Positions 49,880 to 60,788 of a stretch of 64,000 nt of DNA are shown here, in pieces. A program made the position numbers and the translations under genes. Origin of the DNA: Calendula officinalis (taxonomy: Eukaryota; Streptophyta; Magnoliopsida; Asterales; Asteraceae); assembly GCA_963853835.1 (NCBI GenBank), contig OY970828.1, positions 60,132,861 to 60,196,860 of the forward strand, written 5' to 3'. Every line of letters begins with the position of its first letter. Within the stretch, counting starts at the first letter, position 1. The notes beneath the pieces were generated by a model that saw nothing but the letters and a program-made list of their open reading frames with translations, ran no database searches and was not told the origin of the DNA.

Positions 49880-50426
49880 TTTTATGTAATTTACTCTATA
49901 AGTAATTAATCCACCATCACTTGTCACCACCAATACTCACCAACACCGTCAACCACTACGTATGTTTTAGAAAGGTTTTAAGTTATGATGTTTATTAGCA
50001 TAATTATTGTTATTCACATGATCAATAATTAAAATGTAAATATACACTTTTATAACTTATACAATATATGTTTACATCTATTGTCCTAAGGGGAATGATT
50101 AAGAAATTTTTGTTGGCTTAAAATCGTTGTACATAAACTAATAAAAAACCACCCCATATATTTTAAGAGTTTTGCTAATGACAGCCCTTAGGACTGTCAC
50201 TAACATGCATAAAAAGCTTTTACATTGATTAAAAAAGTAATATTCCTAAAATTTAGGGGGTTGTCTTTTGTGTATTTTGTCTTCTTAATGACAGCCCTAT
50301 CATTCCATATTTTAATATCCACTTTTGAGTAGTTATGCATCCTAAATTGTACATAAACCACTTTATCCATTCTTAACTATTGCCATAAGAGCAATGGTTT
50401 AGCACATCCCTTTATAAAAAAGTAAA
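49880..50426. other. Intergenic, nothing firm
   Basis: Two copies of AATGACAGCCCT (about 50176 and 50287) hint at a small repeat. No gene. Confidence 0.35.
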
Positions 50427-50435
50427 TTTAAGCTA

Positions 50436-52115
50436 GAGTAAATTACACGAATGGTCCCTGCGGTTTACACAATGTTTTGGATTTAGTCCCTAAGTCTCAG
50501 TAATTACACTCATGGTCATTGTGGTTTACACTTCGTATTAGTTTTAGTCCCTAATACTAACAGCCGTTAAAATTTACTGTTAACTTTTTTTCATTGACAA
50601 TTTTACCCTCACCATCTCTCCTTCTTCCTTCCTCTTTCCTCTTTCCTTTCATCTCTACATACAAGTGGCCTGCTCTTCTCCTACTCCTCAGACTTGACGA
50701 ACACACACTTTCACCTTCACTCTATGCGATTCATCAATGGCGATGCCTATTGTAGACACCGAATACCTAAAAGAAGTCGAAAAGCTCGTAGGGAGCTTCG
50801 TGCGTTTATCGCCAACAAGAATTGCGCACCTATCATGCTTCGATTAGCGTATGATTCATCTTTCTATTGAACTATGTATAAAAGTTAATTGACGAATTTA
50901 TCGAGATTTTTTATCATGATGTTGTTGTAGGTGGCATGATGCTGGAACATACGATGTGAACACGAAGACTGGAGGTCCTAATGGCTCGATCAGGTCTGAG
51001 AAGGAGTATATTCATGGTTCTAATAATGGATTGAAGATTGCTATTGATTTCTGCGGTAATTTTAGAATCTTCAGTTCAAATTGAAGTTCTATCTTCAAAT
51101 TTTTTGATTCCTAGAATGGTATTGTAAATAGGGTTTAGGCAAAATAATTGCTATGCCGTGATATCAAATCAAGCTACAATTTAGGCTCTTTTGTGTTAGG
51201 TTGATATTGGTTTTAATTTGATATGGATTAGGATTGGGGGAAATGATTGCTGTTTTAGCTTTGGATTTGCTAACTGAAACTGTTTCACCTCAACATATAA
51301 CAGGAGCGACTTTTTATTATTAGTATCGATTATTTTACTTAATTTATTTTTATTATATATAGACGTGTTTTCATGGTTTGTGACCGTTAACTAGTACAAC
51401 TGGTGCATATATAGCTAATTGCGGATTAAATGTATGAGTATTTGATTGGGCTTTGCTTGAGTAATGAAGATTATTTATAAGATTTCATCCCTGTTTATAA
51501 TCTTTTTGCGTTGCTTGTCGACTTTTATTATTCTTAGTAATTCTTGTTCTTTTACTTGCGTGAATGCATTTTCTTTCTTAGTGCAGAGGATATAAAGTCC
51601 AAACATCCGAGAATTACATACGCAGATCTTTATCAGGTAAATTCAATAATACTAAAAATATATTTTATGTCTGTTTATCATTTTAATAAGTTTTTAACAT
51701 CCATTTGATGATTTGATACACAACTGTTATGCCTCCTTCTTTACTTATTATGTTCCAAATGCCAACATTACTAACTTTAATCTGCAGGCGTTGTTGTTGT
51801 GGAGGTTACTGGTGGACCTACTGTTCACTTTGTTCCTGGTAGAAAGGTATTACTGGTGGACCCTTAGGGTTAGTTGATTTGGAGATGACATTGTTGAAGG
51901 AGTACATGAAAGAAGATAAGAGAAGAAAGAGTATAAGTTAAGGGGTATTTTAGGCACTTTAGAAAAGTTAACAGCAAATTTTAACGGCTGTTAGTATTAG
52001 GGACCAAAACCAATACGAAGTGTAAACCACAGTGACCACGTGTGTAATTACTGAGACTTAAGGAACAAATCCAAAACATTGTGTAAACCACATGGACCAT
52101 TCGTGTAATTTACTC
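50436..52115. mobile_element. Pack-MULE carrying an ascorbate peroxidase fragment
   Basis: 1680 bases flanked by a perfect 9-base duplication, TTTAAGCTA (50427-50435 and 52116-52124). Terminal inverted repeats of about 170-190 bases start GAGTAAATTACACGAATGGT and match the complement of the right end; they are the same family as the element at 17506-19378. The interior is a piece of an APX gene with introns. No transposase. Confidence 0.95.
50737..51846 (+). pseudogene. Captured ascorbate peroxidase (peroxisomal APX-like) fragment
   Basis: Four exon pieces with introns kept, so capture was from genomic DNA: 50737-50848, 50941-51055, 51587-51636 and about 51788-51846. They read as APX N-terminus (MAMPIVDTEYLKEVEK, then FIANKNCAPIMLRL). 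Next is the active-site block AWHDAGTYD with Arg and distal His, then [30 protein letters not shown] and VEVTGGPTVHFVPGRK. One base is missing near 50784, where the family has an Ala-Arg pair, so the frame is broken after about 16 codons. The fourth exon's acceptor also looks altered. Everything beyond GRK is missing, including the proximal heme ligand. APX detoxifies hydrogen peroxide; this copy cannot. Confidence 0.92.
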
Positions 52116-52124
52116 TTTAAGCTA

Positions 52125-52400
52125 ACAAACCCAATAAGGACAAATTCCTTATTTTGTAGGATTTCAAAATTTAATTTCTTCTAACTAAACAGAATATGAA
52201 ATTTGAACTTTATGACAGATTCTATTTTCTTCATGACTTTGAATTTCATCATATATATTTTGCGTATAAAAATAATTTAAAAGGGTCTTTTTGTTATGTT
52301 TACATGATACCAACCAATTTAACAAATATCGACAATGTCAGGGGAGGTTAATGCAAATTCCATACTACATATCGAAACTCGAGCTACCTTGCCGTCAAGG
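52125..52400. promoter_or_regulatory. Proximal promoter region of RS31
   Basis: About 280 bases between the Pack-MULE and the inferred 5' untranslated exon. No core element is assigned with confidence. Confidence 0.3.
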
Positions 52401-55293
52401 CGTCAATATCTCAAGATATTTTTTCCTCACCGGTTTCATATCTTCTCTGCAAATTAGGGTTTTAAGTTTCGACTTCTGAAGGTAATAAAATCAACTGTCA
52501 AATTAATCTCTAATTCATGTCAAATTTGGATTTTATAACTTGTTAAACGGCGTATCAGCTTTTAGCAGCGTTGATTATATATCTGAACGATTGTATATGA
52601 AGGATCTGATTGTGTTTCAACATCAAATTCGTGCTCTTCAGTCCGCGTTTATTTTTGCGTTCCAATTTAACGTATCTTTTCCTTAAATGGCTAGATCTAG
52701 AAATTTGTTGTCTCAAATATATTTTTCTAGATTGTTTATTCGTTTCCGTTGACCTGCGTTTAATGACAAGCTATACGTTTTTTGCTATCGGTAAATTCAT
52801 GAGTTTTTTTAATGTTAATTTGACATAGAAATGTAGATTACTCACCAGACGTATTTGATGGATACAACCATGGCATTTAGAATATTAAAAATGTGATAAT
52901 TCAGTAACTATGTATATATTAGATGACAGATTCTAATTGTGTTATCTAGCTATCTCAATCATCAGGTGTAGGGTTGTAGCTTAGTTTGTCCTTAAAGAGT
53001 CGTCATCAAATCTGCTTTATCATTCATGTATGCGATTGAGCTTTTTCTGCTCTGTGTCTATCCATATTTACTGATTTCTGATGTTTATTTGTTTATCGTT
53101 CTTACATAATTGTTGTCACTCATTGTAATTTGTTTTTGTACGAGTGGTATTGCCTTCTTGATCGAGATTATCTTGTTTGGTTTATTTAAAGTCAGTTCCA
53201 TACATGCTTACTGAAACTCTTTCTCTATATTGAAGATAAAATGAGGCCCATTTTCTGTGGCAACTTTGAGTTTGATGCACGACAGGGTGAACTGGAGAGA
53301 CTTTTTAGAAAGTACGGAAAAGTTGATAGAGTGGATATGAAGTCTGGTAAGTTTATTCCCCTCAAAGTATTGCTATTTTTTGTTTACATATGCTATCTAA
53401 AATTGGATATAACTTTGAAAGTTGAAACAGTTATGATCTATAGTTAAATTTTACTTTGAAATTTTGTGAAAGCTTATTAAATGAAACCTTTTCAAAATGT
53501 ATTACAAGATTGTAAAGGAACTTAGCTGGTATTGTTTCACCACATTCTGATGATGTTAATAATCTTTTGGGACTGATCTACGAAGTTCCACGTGATGCAA
53601 GATGCATGCTTAACTTTTATTTGTTTATTTTTTGCTACATACGCTTCTTGTTAACGGTCATAACATCAATCGTACGTGCACAATTTGTTGGTAAGAAAAG
53701 AAGATGTGATCTACATCATGACACGATCCGACCACAAGATCTTCCATTTCTAAAGATGGTGAATGTGAATTTGCCAGCTGCAGTGCCCTCTTTATTGAGT
53801 TGTTATGTGGTGTTCAGATGTTTTTAAGAAAAAAAAAAGAATGTCATACTCAAATAAATCTTTGGCGCAGGATTACCTTGGATTGGATGATCATTCACAT
53901 TCCATTCTGATTCCGATCCCAATTCCGATTCCGATTCTGGTCCACATTGGCATCCATCACACATTCACCACGCCTTTCATTCCGATTCCACATGGCTTTT
54001 GCCCCCATTCCTCATTTTCAGACACACATGACATCATTTAAATACATTCCCAAGGTCTGTTGCTGATTTACTTAGCTTTAAAAAGATTGGTTTTTATATT
54101 GGCATGGAAAATCGGCCAATTTGGAGGATAGTAGATTTTTATGCAAATAAAAAGTTGTATTAGTATTTGATTTGATTTGATTTCTTGTTTTGGTTATTTA
54201 CAGGATTTGCTTTTGTCTATATGGAAGATGAAAGGGATGCTGAAGATGCAATTCGGGCACTTGACCGATATGAATTTGGTAGAAAGGGGCGCAGACTTCG
54301 TGTTGAATGGACAAAGGTAGAATTCATTGAACCCCTGCCCGAATAATCTTTTTTTTATATATATAATTTTAATTAATTTGTTGCAGCAAGAACACAATGT
54401 CAGACAGCCTGCTAGCACTAGAAGGACATCTTCTAATTCAAGGCCATCAAAAACCCTGTTTGTTATCAATTTTGATTCTTATAATACGAGGACACGGGAT
54501 TTGGAGAGACACTTTGATCCTTATGGTAAGATCTCCAACATAAGGATCAGAAAGAATTTTGCGTTTATTCAGTTTGAGTTGCAAGAAGATGCCACCAAAG
54601 CTCTTGAATCTACAAATAATAGGTATTTTAATTTTTACCTTTTTTATACTCTTATTGATGAGTCACCTGTATGTTTTTTATTAATTTTAAAAAATGGTGT
54701 GTATTGTGCAGCAAGCTGATGGACCGAGTTATTTCAGTTGAATATGCAATTAAAGATGATGATGACAGAAGAAACGGGGATGGAGGTCGTGACAGGTCAC
54801 CTAGAAGGAGGAGTGATGACAGAGGAAGGTCAGCAAGTCCATACAGGAGAGAAAGGGGCAGCCCGGATTACGGTCGCGGGCGGGCCCGGGGCAGCAGCCC
54901 GAGCCCGCACCGGAGGCCGGATTATGGTCTCGATGGGAAGGATAAAAACACGAGCCCAAATGGTAAGGCTCGTGATGCTAGCCCGAGTCCTCGTAGGGAG
55001 AGGGAAAGGAGCCATGGGCGCGGGTCAGTTTCAAAGGAACGGGTCGACCCGGAATATGAAGATGGTGCAATTGAGGAGTCGCCTGCTCGTGAAGATGGGG
55101 AGCAGGATTTGCATGACAGCCCGGGGTACAGTGGAGCTGAAAGCCTGCCTGATCGGTACCGTAGGTATGTAATCTTATAAAATAGAAAAGAAAAAGATAA
55201 TCAAAAATTGTTATTGTTTTTGGTTATGAAACTTGTGATGATGTTATGTGTAGGTCACCAGATGCAAGGGAGAGATCTCGTTCTCGTTCTTGA
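52400..55293 (+). CDS. RS31: RS31-type SR splicing factor (coding from 53241)
   Basis: Coding exons are 53241-53346, 54204-54316, 54387-54622, 54712-55164 and 55254-55293. All are GT-AG and in phase, 948 bases and 315 residues. RRM1 (about residues 2-72) has FCGNFEFD and [20 protein letters not shown]2 (about 95-165) has KTLFVINFD and [17 protein letters not shown]. The tail is rich in RS/SP dipeptides and ends RSRSRS. This is the plant-specific RS subfamily of SR proteins, which bind pre-mRNA in the nucleus and guide splice-site choice. A likely 5' untranslated exon (about 52400-52481, donor GTAATAAA) is spliced to just before the ATG. The 857-base intron splitting RRM1 is long, as in Arabidopsis RS31, where it is alternatively spliced into non-productive forms. 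Whether that holds here is inference. Confidence 0.93.
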
Positions 55294-55299
55294 TGAAAC

Positions 55300-56057
55300 A
55301 TTTGCAGTGTAAGTTTGCAAAATGAAAAACGTAATGAATTTGATTCACTTGTCATGTACTGAAGTTGCTGACTCATATTTGTGGCATTCTTAATAAAATA
55401 TCAAAGATTGCAAGAAGTTGTTTATTTTCATCATTTTAAGTTGGTGTGTTATACTTTGGTAAGTAATGTCACTTGATGTTTTACTCAAAAGCTTAACAGG
55501 AACACTAGTTAGAAAGAATTCAAGTGGAAGCTAAAGAATTTGAAACTCGCAGTCTCATTCTGTATGATCCAAGCCAACATCAAGAAAATTAGCTTTGCTA
55601 AAATGGCCAGTTTTATATCGCTGGAATAAAAACATTAATTTAGGAGAATCTGTATATGAAAAAAATACCCTCCTATTATTTGAATTCTTCGTACAAAACA
55701 CATTTCAGAGACCCTTTTAGTTTTCTGTTAAGTCCTGGATAAAATAGTCATTTCTTTTTATTTTTTAAAATTAAAATTTGTTACTTTTCACTTGGTGTCT
55801 TGTCATTATTCAAGTGAGTATGAATATTATATAGAGTCTACTGCTTCTTTTAATATATATGTAAAATAAAAAGACGTATTCTCCTTGTGTACGTAGCTTC
55901 TATCATTTAATTTCATGAGACGCGCGTGTCAACAAGTTTTACAAGTGTAGGACATGAAATATTTTAAACATCACCGAACACCTTCTTAAATAAATTAGCT
56001 GCAACCAGACAATCGCTACTATCACCATCATAACGAAACACAAACGTCTCGATCACA
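55300..56057. promoter_or_regulatory. RS31 3' flank and preproalbumin promoter
   Basis: The first ~150 bases hold AATAAAATATC (about 55392), a possible polyadenylation signal for RS31. The rest is upstream of the preproalbumin. TTAAATAAATT near 55985 could be its TATA region. I see no clear RY (CATGCA) seed element here, although CATGCATG occurs in its 3' flank (about 56722). Confidence 0.4.
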
Positions 56058-56705
56058 ATGGCAAAACTCACGCTCCTTGCAATTGCCTTGGCTGCCATCG
56101 TAGCATTTTCTGAGGCTTCGACCTACAAAACCACCATCACCACAACCACCAATGGTGAACCTTATTGGCCCTTTACCGATAGCCTTCCAGTCCCATCGGA
56201 CAAAACCACCAATGGTGAACCTTATTGGCCCTTTACCGATAGCCTTCCAATCCCACCGGGCAAAACCACCAATGGTGAACCTTATTGGCCCTTTACCGAT
56301 AGCCTTCCAGTCCCATCGGGCAAAACCACCAATGGTGAACCTTATTGGCCCTTTACCGATAGCCTTCCAGTCCCATCGGAAGAGTGTCGCAAGGATCAAC
56401 AGCTGAACCACTGTAGTCGCATGCTCCTCACACAAGGAACCTCTTTCGATCATAAGCTCAGGATGTCTGTAGAGAGCCTGAGTCGTCAACTTCAACTATG
56501 CTGCAACCAGCTGAGGCAAGTGGACCAGCAGTGTCAGTGTCACGCGATCCAACAAGTTTTTAACCAAGCACAAAGACAGCAGCAACAGCAACAACAACAA
56601 CAACAGTTACAACAGATCTTAAGGAAGACTCAAATGCTCCCCAACCGATGCAATTTACAAGTCCGACAATGCCCAATCCAAATCGCAAGGCCAAGGGATG
56701 TTTGA
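56058..56705 (+). CDS. PawL-like preproalbumin with four buried copies of a candidate cyclic nonapeptide
   Basis: An intronless 215-residue precursor. Residues 1-20 are a signal peptide (MAKLTLLAIALAAIVAFSEA). Residues 33-101 hold four identical GEPYWPFTD cores (33-41, 53-61, 73-81, 93-101). Each is preceded by Asn and followed by Ser-Leu and a short Pro-rich spacer. From about 108 the chain is a 2S albumin. It has the eight-Cys pattern (ECRKD, NHC, LCC, QCQC, RCN, QCPI) on small and large subunits, and a Gln-rich loop with ten consecutive Gln. In Asteraceae PawS/PawL proteins, asparaginyl endopeptidase in the seed vacuole cuts after Asn, then joins the terminal Asp to the freed Gly, making a cyclic peptide. 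The layout here fits that exactly. The cores lack Cys, so products would be orbitide-like (PawL type), not SFTI-like. The start is the only ATG giving a signal peptide. Whether cyclisation occurs is inference. Confidence 0.93.
   Translation: MAKLTLLAIALAAIVAFSEASTYKTTITTTTNGEPYWPFTDSLPVPSDKTTNGEPYWPFTDSLPIPPGKTTNGEPYWPFTDSLPVPSGKTTNGEPYWPFTDSLPVPSEECRKDQQLNHCSRMLLTQGTSFDHKLRMSVESLSRQLQLCCNQLRQVDQQCQCHAIQQVFNQAQRQQQQQQQQQQLQQILRKTQMLPNRCNLQVRQCPIQIARPRDV
56143..56382 (+). repeat. Four 60-base tandem units encoding the buried peptides
   Basis: Exact 60-base period. By eye the units differ only at a handful of positions, all in the spacer (Val/Ile, Ser/Pro, Asp/Gly/Glu), while the nine-codon core is identical at the nucleotide level in all four. 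This implies recent duplication or gene conversion. Core positions: 56154-56180, 56214-56240, 56274-56300, 56334-56360. Confidence 0.97.
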
Positions 56706-57169
56706 TCGAGCTCGATCATAACATGCATGAATCTATGTACGCAGTGTGTGTAACGTATATATGAATAATGTAATAATAGTGATAGCTCGATGTCTATCAT
56801 TAGCTTCTTACTTGAGGTGAAAGTAAGTTCCTTGTAATAAAACAAAATTGCGTACGTAAACTATGTGTCATTTAAAGGGTCAGGTATGGTCACTTAAGTC
56901 GGATTGCCACCTCTATGCGCCACATCATTATTTCACATTTCACATTCAAAACCCCCCAAATACTCCCTCTACTATTACTTAAGCCATTTGGGCCCCACCC
57001 TTTTTTTCTTTTTCTTTTTTTAAAAAAAAAAACTTAATACTTCATTAAAACAAAAATTACAAAATACAAAAAAAAAAAAAAAAAAAACGAGAAAATAAAA
57101 AAAACCCAAAAAAAAGAAAAACATTACCGAAAATTATAAAAAAAACCGAAAAATAAAATAAAAAACTAC

Positions 57170-59930
57170 ATGGTATCTTCGACATTAATTTCATCGTCAT
57201 CTATGGGGTATTTTTTGCGAATTGTGTTTTTATGCTTGATGCTTCTCGCCTTATCCGCGCGCGCCATCCCGTCGGTGCTAGTGCCGAGTAATTTCAATTC
57301 TTCCAACGTCATGAATAAATTGTCCCGCGTCTTTGACCTTTCGTAAGCGGATTTAGCGGCTTTGCTTTTATCCTTAAATACGGCGACCATGGTGTCGCCA
57401 AAGTCGGGCGCCGTACTTCCCCGGTGCCGGATGAAGTTTCCGACCTACTTTTTTTTGCCTTACGAGACTTTCCTGCCGAACGTGGTCTCGTATATTCCCC
57501 GAAAATTTCTTCGTGATTTGAGAGCGAAATGGGGTCAGGGGCGTCCCATTTTGGACATTTTCACAAAATGTCCCAAGCACCTTCACTATTAAACGTTTTT
57601 TTTATGTCGACTCGTCATGGAATGCTTGTCGGACACGCGTCAAAAAATCAACCTCATTTTCTCCACTCCTACTAGTACGTTGTAAATGTTTATAGACAGC
57701 GTTGAAACATTGACAATTTGTGTTTAAAGTCGCCCACTTCACCGTCATCGCGTCTTTGGTACGCGGCACCTCAACGCCCTTGTTGAACTCATAAACGATT
57801 TTGTTCCAAAAAACAATCATCGGCTTGGTCGTTTCCCGTCTCAGAATCCTCGGAAACGCTAACCCAACACTCGGCTAGTAACCTTTCTTGTGCGTCGTCC
57901 CACCGGATCACCGTCCGATTTTTGTTGGTTGCAACCTTTTTCCCCTTTCGGTGTTGTAACACCTCAAATTTTTAATACAAAATATTTCCGTAAAATCCTT
58001 TCCTTTTTCAAACATTTAAAGTATTGTCCCAAAATATGGATTTACAAAACCTTTGGTATATAATAAAACTCACTAGTGGTGTTACAAAATATATCATAAC
58101 CAAAGCCAAACGTAAATCCACCTTGCTATCTCTACTAAACTCGTGCGCCTTCGCTAGGAAACACACCTAATCCTTAGCTCCCGAACCTGAGTACATAGCA
58201 TCACAAACAACATAGTACGTAAGACAAAATTGTCTCGTGAGATACATGGGTTTTAGACCCGACATTAATATATAAATAATCACACATATTAAATATATAT
58301 AGATATATATTTATATACTTTAGTTACCTCCGCGGTAACCTTAACACATTCATATACATCGATCACCTCCTCGGTAATCCTATCACATTCATTCATAGCC
58401 TATTCGACCCGTCAAGTTGTTCGGAATGCCTCCAATCCAACGAGACCCCATTTTTGTCCTACTAACCAGAATGCCTCCGATTCAGTAGAACCCCCTTTGT
58501 CACCTTGTCCAAGCAAGGTGACCCATCTTATCTTACTATTCGGAATGCCTCCAATTCAGTAAGATCCAACATCTTGTTGGGTGATCGGAATGCCTCCAAT
58601 CCATCAGTTTAAAGATATCGTGATAATCCAGAATGCCTCCGAATCTATCACGTACCTGCCTATTTTAGTCTACCCGTCGTAACTATTATATGTAAGTATA
58701 TGTCACATCTTATCAACAATGTCGTAAGGCCATCATGCAAACTATCCATATACTAATCTCAATTAGTATTCACACAATTAATTCAATTATTTAATAATAA
58801 CAATAAACAACTAGTTTAAACATTAGAAATCACAAATTATGAAAATACTTCTCTATCGCTATGTACTCAATTTTAAAGTTCACATGTACTCACCTTAGCC
58901 AAACTTAATCCTCTTGTGCTTCTTTGAACAAAATCTTCACTTCTCAAGACTTGTAGAATCCAAGTCTTTCAACAAATGCCCTAATCATGAAACCATACAA
59001 GGTTTAACATCAAACATCACCATTTCCCATGGTGAAATACTATAGATCTAAGTTAACTAGCTTTATTTAACCATTTTAAGTAGTTCATCAAGCTAGGGTT
59101 AATAATAACCCAACCAAATTCCCCGAATTTCACATCTAGAGGTTGAGAAAGAAGAGATTTACCTTAATCTTCAACAATGGAAGAAGAATCACGTGATTTG
59201 GAGTCCAAAATCAGCTCGAAACGACCTTTTCCACTCAAAAACGTATACTCACTTGTAGAGAGGAGTTCTACGTTTTAAAATCCACAAAATGGCTGAAATC
59301 CCGCTTTTATTCAGCTTCAGCAAAAGTTCGCGCCGTGAACTCAGGCGTGAACTTCCCGCGTCAGAACCCAAAAATCTATGTCGGTAGTTCACGGTCGTGA
59401 ACTAAAGTTCGCGTCGTGAACTCAGTCGTGAACTAGTTCCCGCCGTGAACTCGGGCGTGAACTTTTCCAGCAATCTTTGTTTCAGCTTAAACAAGGGATT
59501 TCACATAGCAAACGATGTCCGATTGACACGAAACCAATTCCCACGTTTTTAAACGATTTATCCTTATTTATTATATTTTTTCCATAATTTATTTGATTCA
59601 AAATTTTGGGTCGTTACAGGCGTGCCGCCGCTTCTTGTGGTTGTGGTTGTGAGCCTTGTGGTTGTGATGGTTGTGGTTGTGACCATACTTGAGGTGGGTT
59701 TTGTGATTGTTGAAGTTGTTGAAATTGTTGGTTCAACGCCCAAAATTTTGTTGTTGAGCCATTTGTTCAGGGGTTAGCACGAGATATTGGGTACCATACA
59801 CCGACATTTCCCAATTTTGGGTGGAAGAAACAGATTGTTGGGACGATGGTGTACACAAGTTGGACGAGGATGAGCCGATATTTCCCATTCCCAACATACC
59901 GGTAACCCAATCGTTTGGTTGTTGAGACAT
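57170..59930 (-). pseudogene. Transposon-type Myb-like protein gene, frameshifted and interrupted
   Basis: Read on the minus strand from MSQQPNDWVTGMLG (59930), through a Gln/Pro-rich region (about 59740-59625), across the solo LTR. It continues with WDDAQERLLAECWVSVSEDS, a Myb-like helix block, then KIVYEFNKGVEVPRT and a basic tail ending near 57170. Genes like this are often labelled 'glutathione S-transferase T3-like' or NAM-associated in plant genomes and are partners of Harbinger transposases. Frameshifts occur near 59740 (TTTTGGG) and near 57808 (an extra T in a T-run), besides the LTR insertion. Confidence 0.78.
57955..59618 (-). repeat. Solo Gypsy LTR
   Basis: 1664 bases from TGTAACACC to GTCGTTACA, the same family as 24887-26693. 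Flanks are GGTGT and GGCGT, a 5-base duplication with one mismatch. The U3 side (59325-59465) has many CGTGAACT/AGTTCACG motifs. Confidence 0.92.
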
Positions 59931-60788
59931 TTTTTGTGGGTTTTTGGAAGTTAAAGTGTAGAAAATATTAGAGAGTTTGAAGAGAAAGTGTAGAAAAAAA
60001 GTTGTGTTTGAAAGGGTATTTATAATTGGTTAGGTTATTTTAAAAAATAAAAAATTTAAATTAAATTCGGTAGAAATAGTCGTCGCCAACGGCTAGTGCC
60101 ACGTGGCAGGCTCTGATTGGGTCGTTGGCCTCGTGGGCAAGCCGGTGAAGCATGGGGGTCAACGTGGCGAGGGGTGTGGTGGCATGCGCTGGAAGCCGAG
60201 GTGGCAAGATGGTGAGGGTGGGGTGTGGTGATCGTACCGGATGCTTTTAGTTATTAATAGTTCCCTTTATTATATATACATAGGTGAGTTATTTGCAAAA
60301 ACGCATTTTTTGGTTAGAACCTAGTAAAACCTGTCTAAATCAATCAAAATATAGTAAATATATATGTAAACCGATAACATTTAACTAAAATCAAAATATA
60401 CATTAAGTAAAACATCAAAAAATACTGATAAATATACATACATAAATAATGCACAAATAACACTTATGTATACATACATGTGCAAATAGCATATATCTAT
60501 ACATGCATGAATAATATACATACAAATCAATATTTGTCGATCCCTCATCAAATCCCTTTTTATGTCTTCCATTATCCGTTTATTTTGAAAATCAATGGTT
60601 TAAATTGAGTTTTGCTGGGTTCAACCTAAAATTTGGGGTCGGCAAATAATTGCACAAAATATATACATATACTAGGTTAATTTTATTCACTATAAGAAAA
60701 AGGAGCTATCATAACCAAACTTTTTACTCACCATAGGTCACTAAAAAACAAAATCATATCACTTTATTGAAAACATAGTACTCTATGC

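Larger units (their letters stand above)
56875..60246 (-). mobile_element. Defective Harbinger-like element split by a Gypsy LTR
   Basis: Proposed ends are AAGGGTCAGGTATGGTCAC (left) and, on the complement of the right, AAGCATCCGGTACGATCAC. They have TTA duplications (56872-56874 and 60247-60249). It carries a broken Myb-like gene on the minus strand and no transposase. Poly-A-rich sequence lies at about 57020-57120. Without the LTR it is about 1.7 kb. Confidence 0.72.

Noticed and set aside
54738..55172. 144-residue frame overlapping the RS31 last large exon
   Set aside because: Out of frame with RS31; the Arg/Ser-rich repeats keep other frames open. The spliced RS31 frame is fully supported.
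56028..56495. 155-residue open frame antisense to the preproalbumin, and a plus-strand shifted frame at 56152-56406
   Set aside because: The 60-base repeat is a multiple of three, so other frames also stay open across it. Neither has a domain or signal peptide, and the sense frame explains the sequence.
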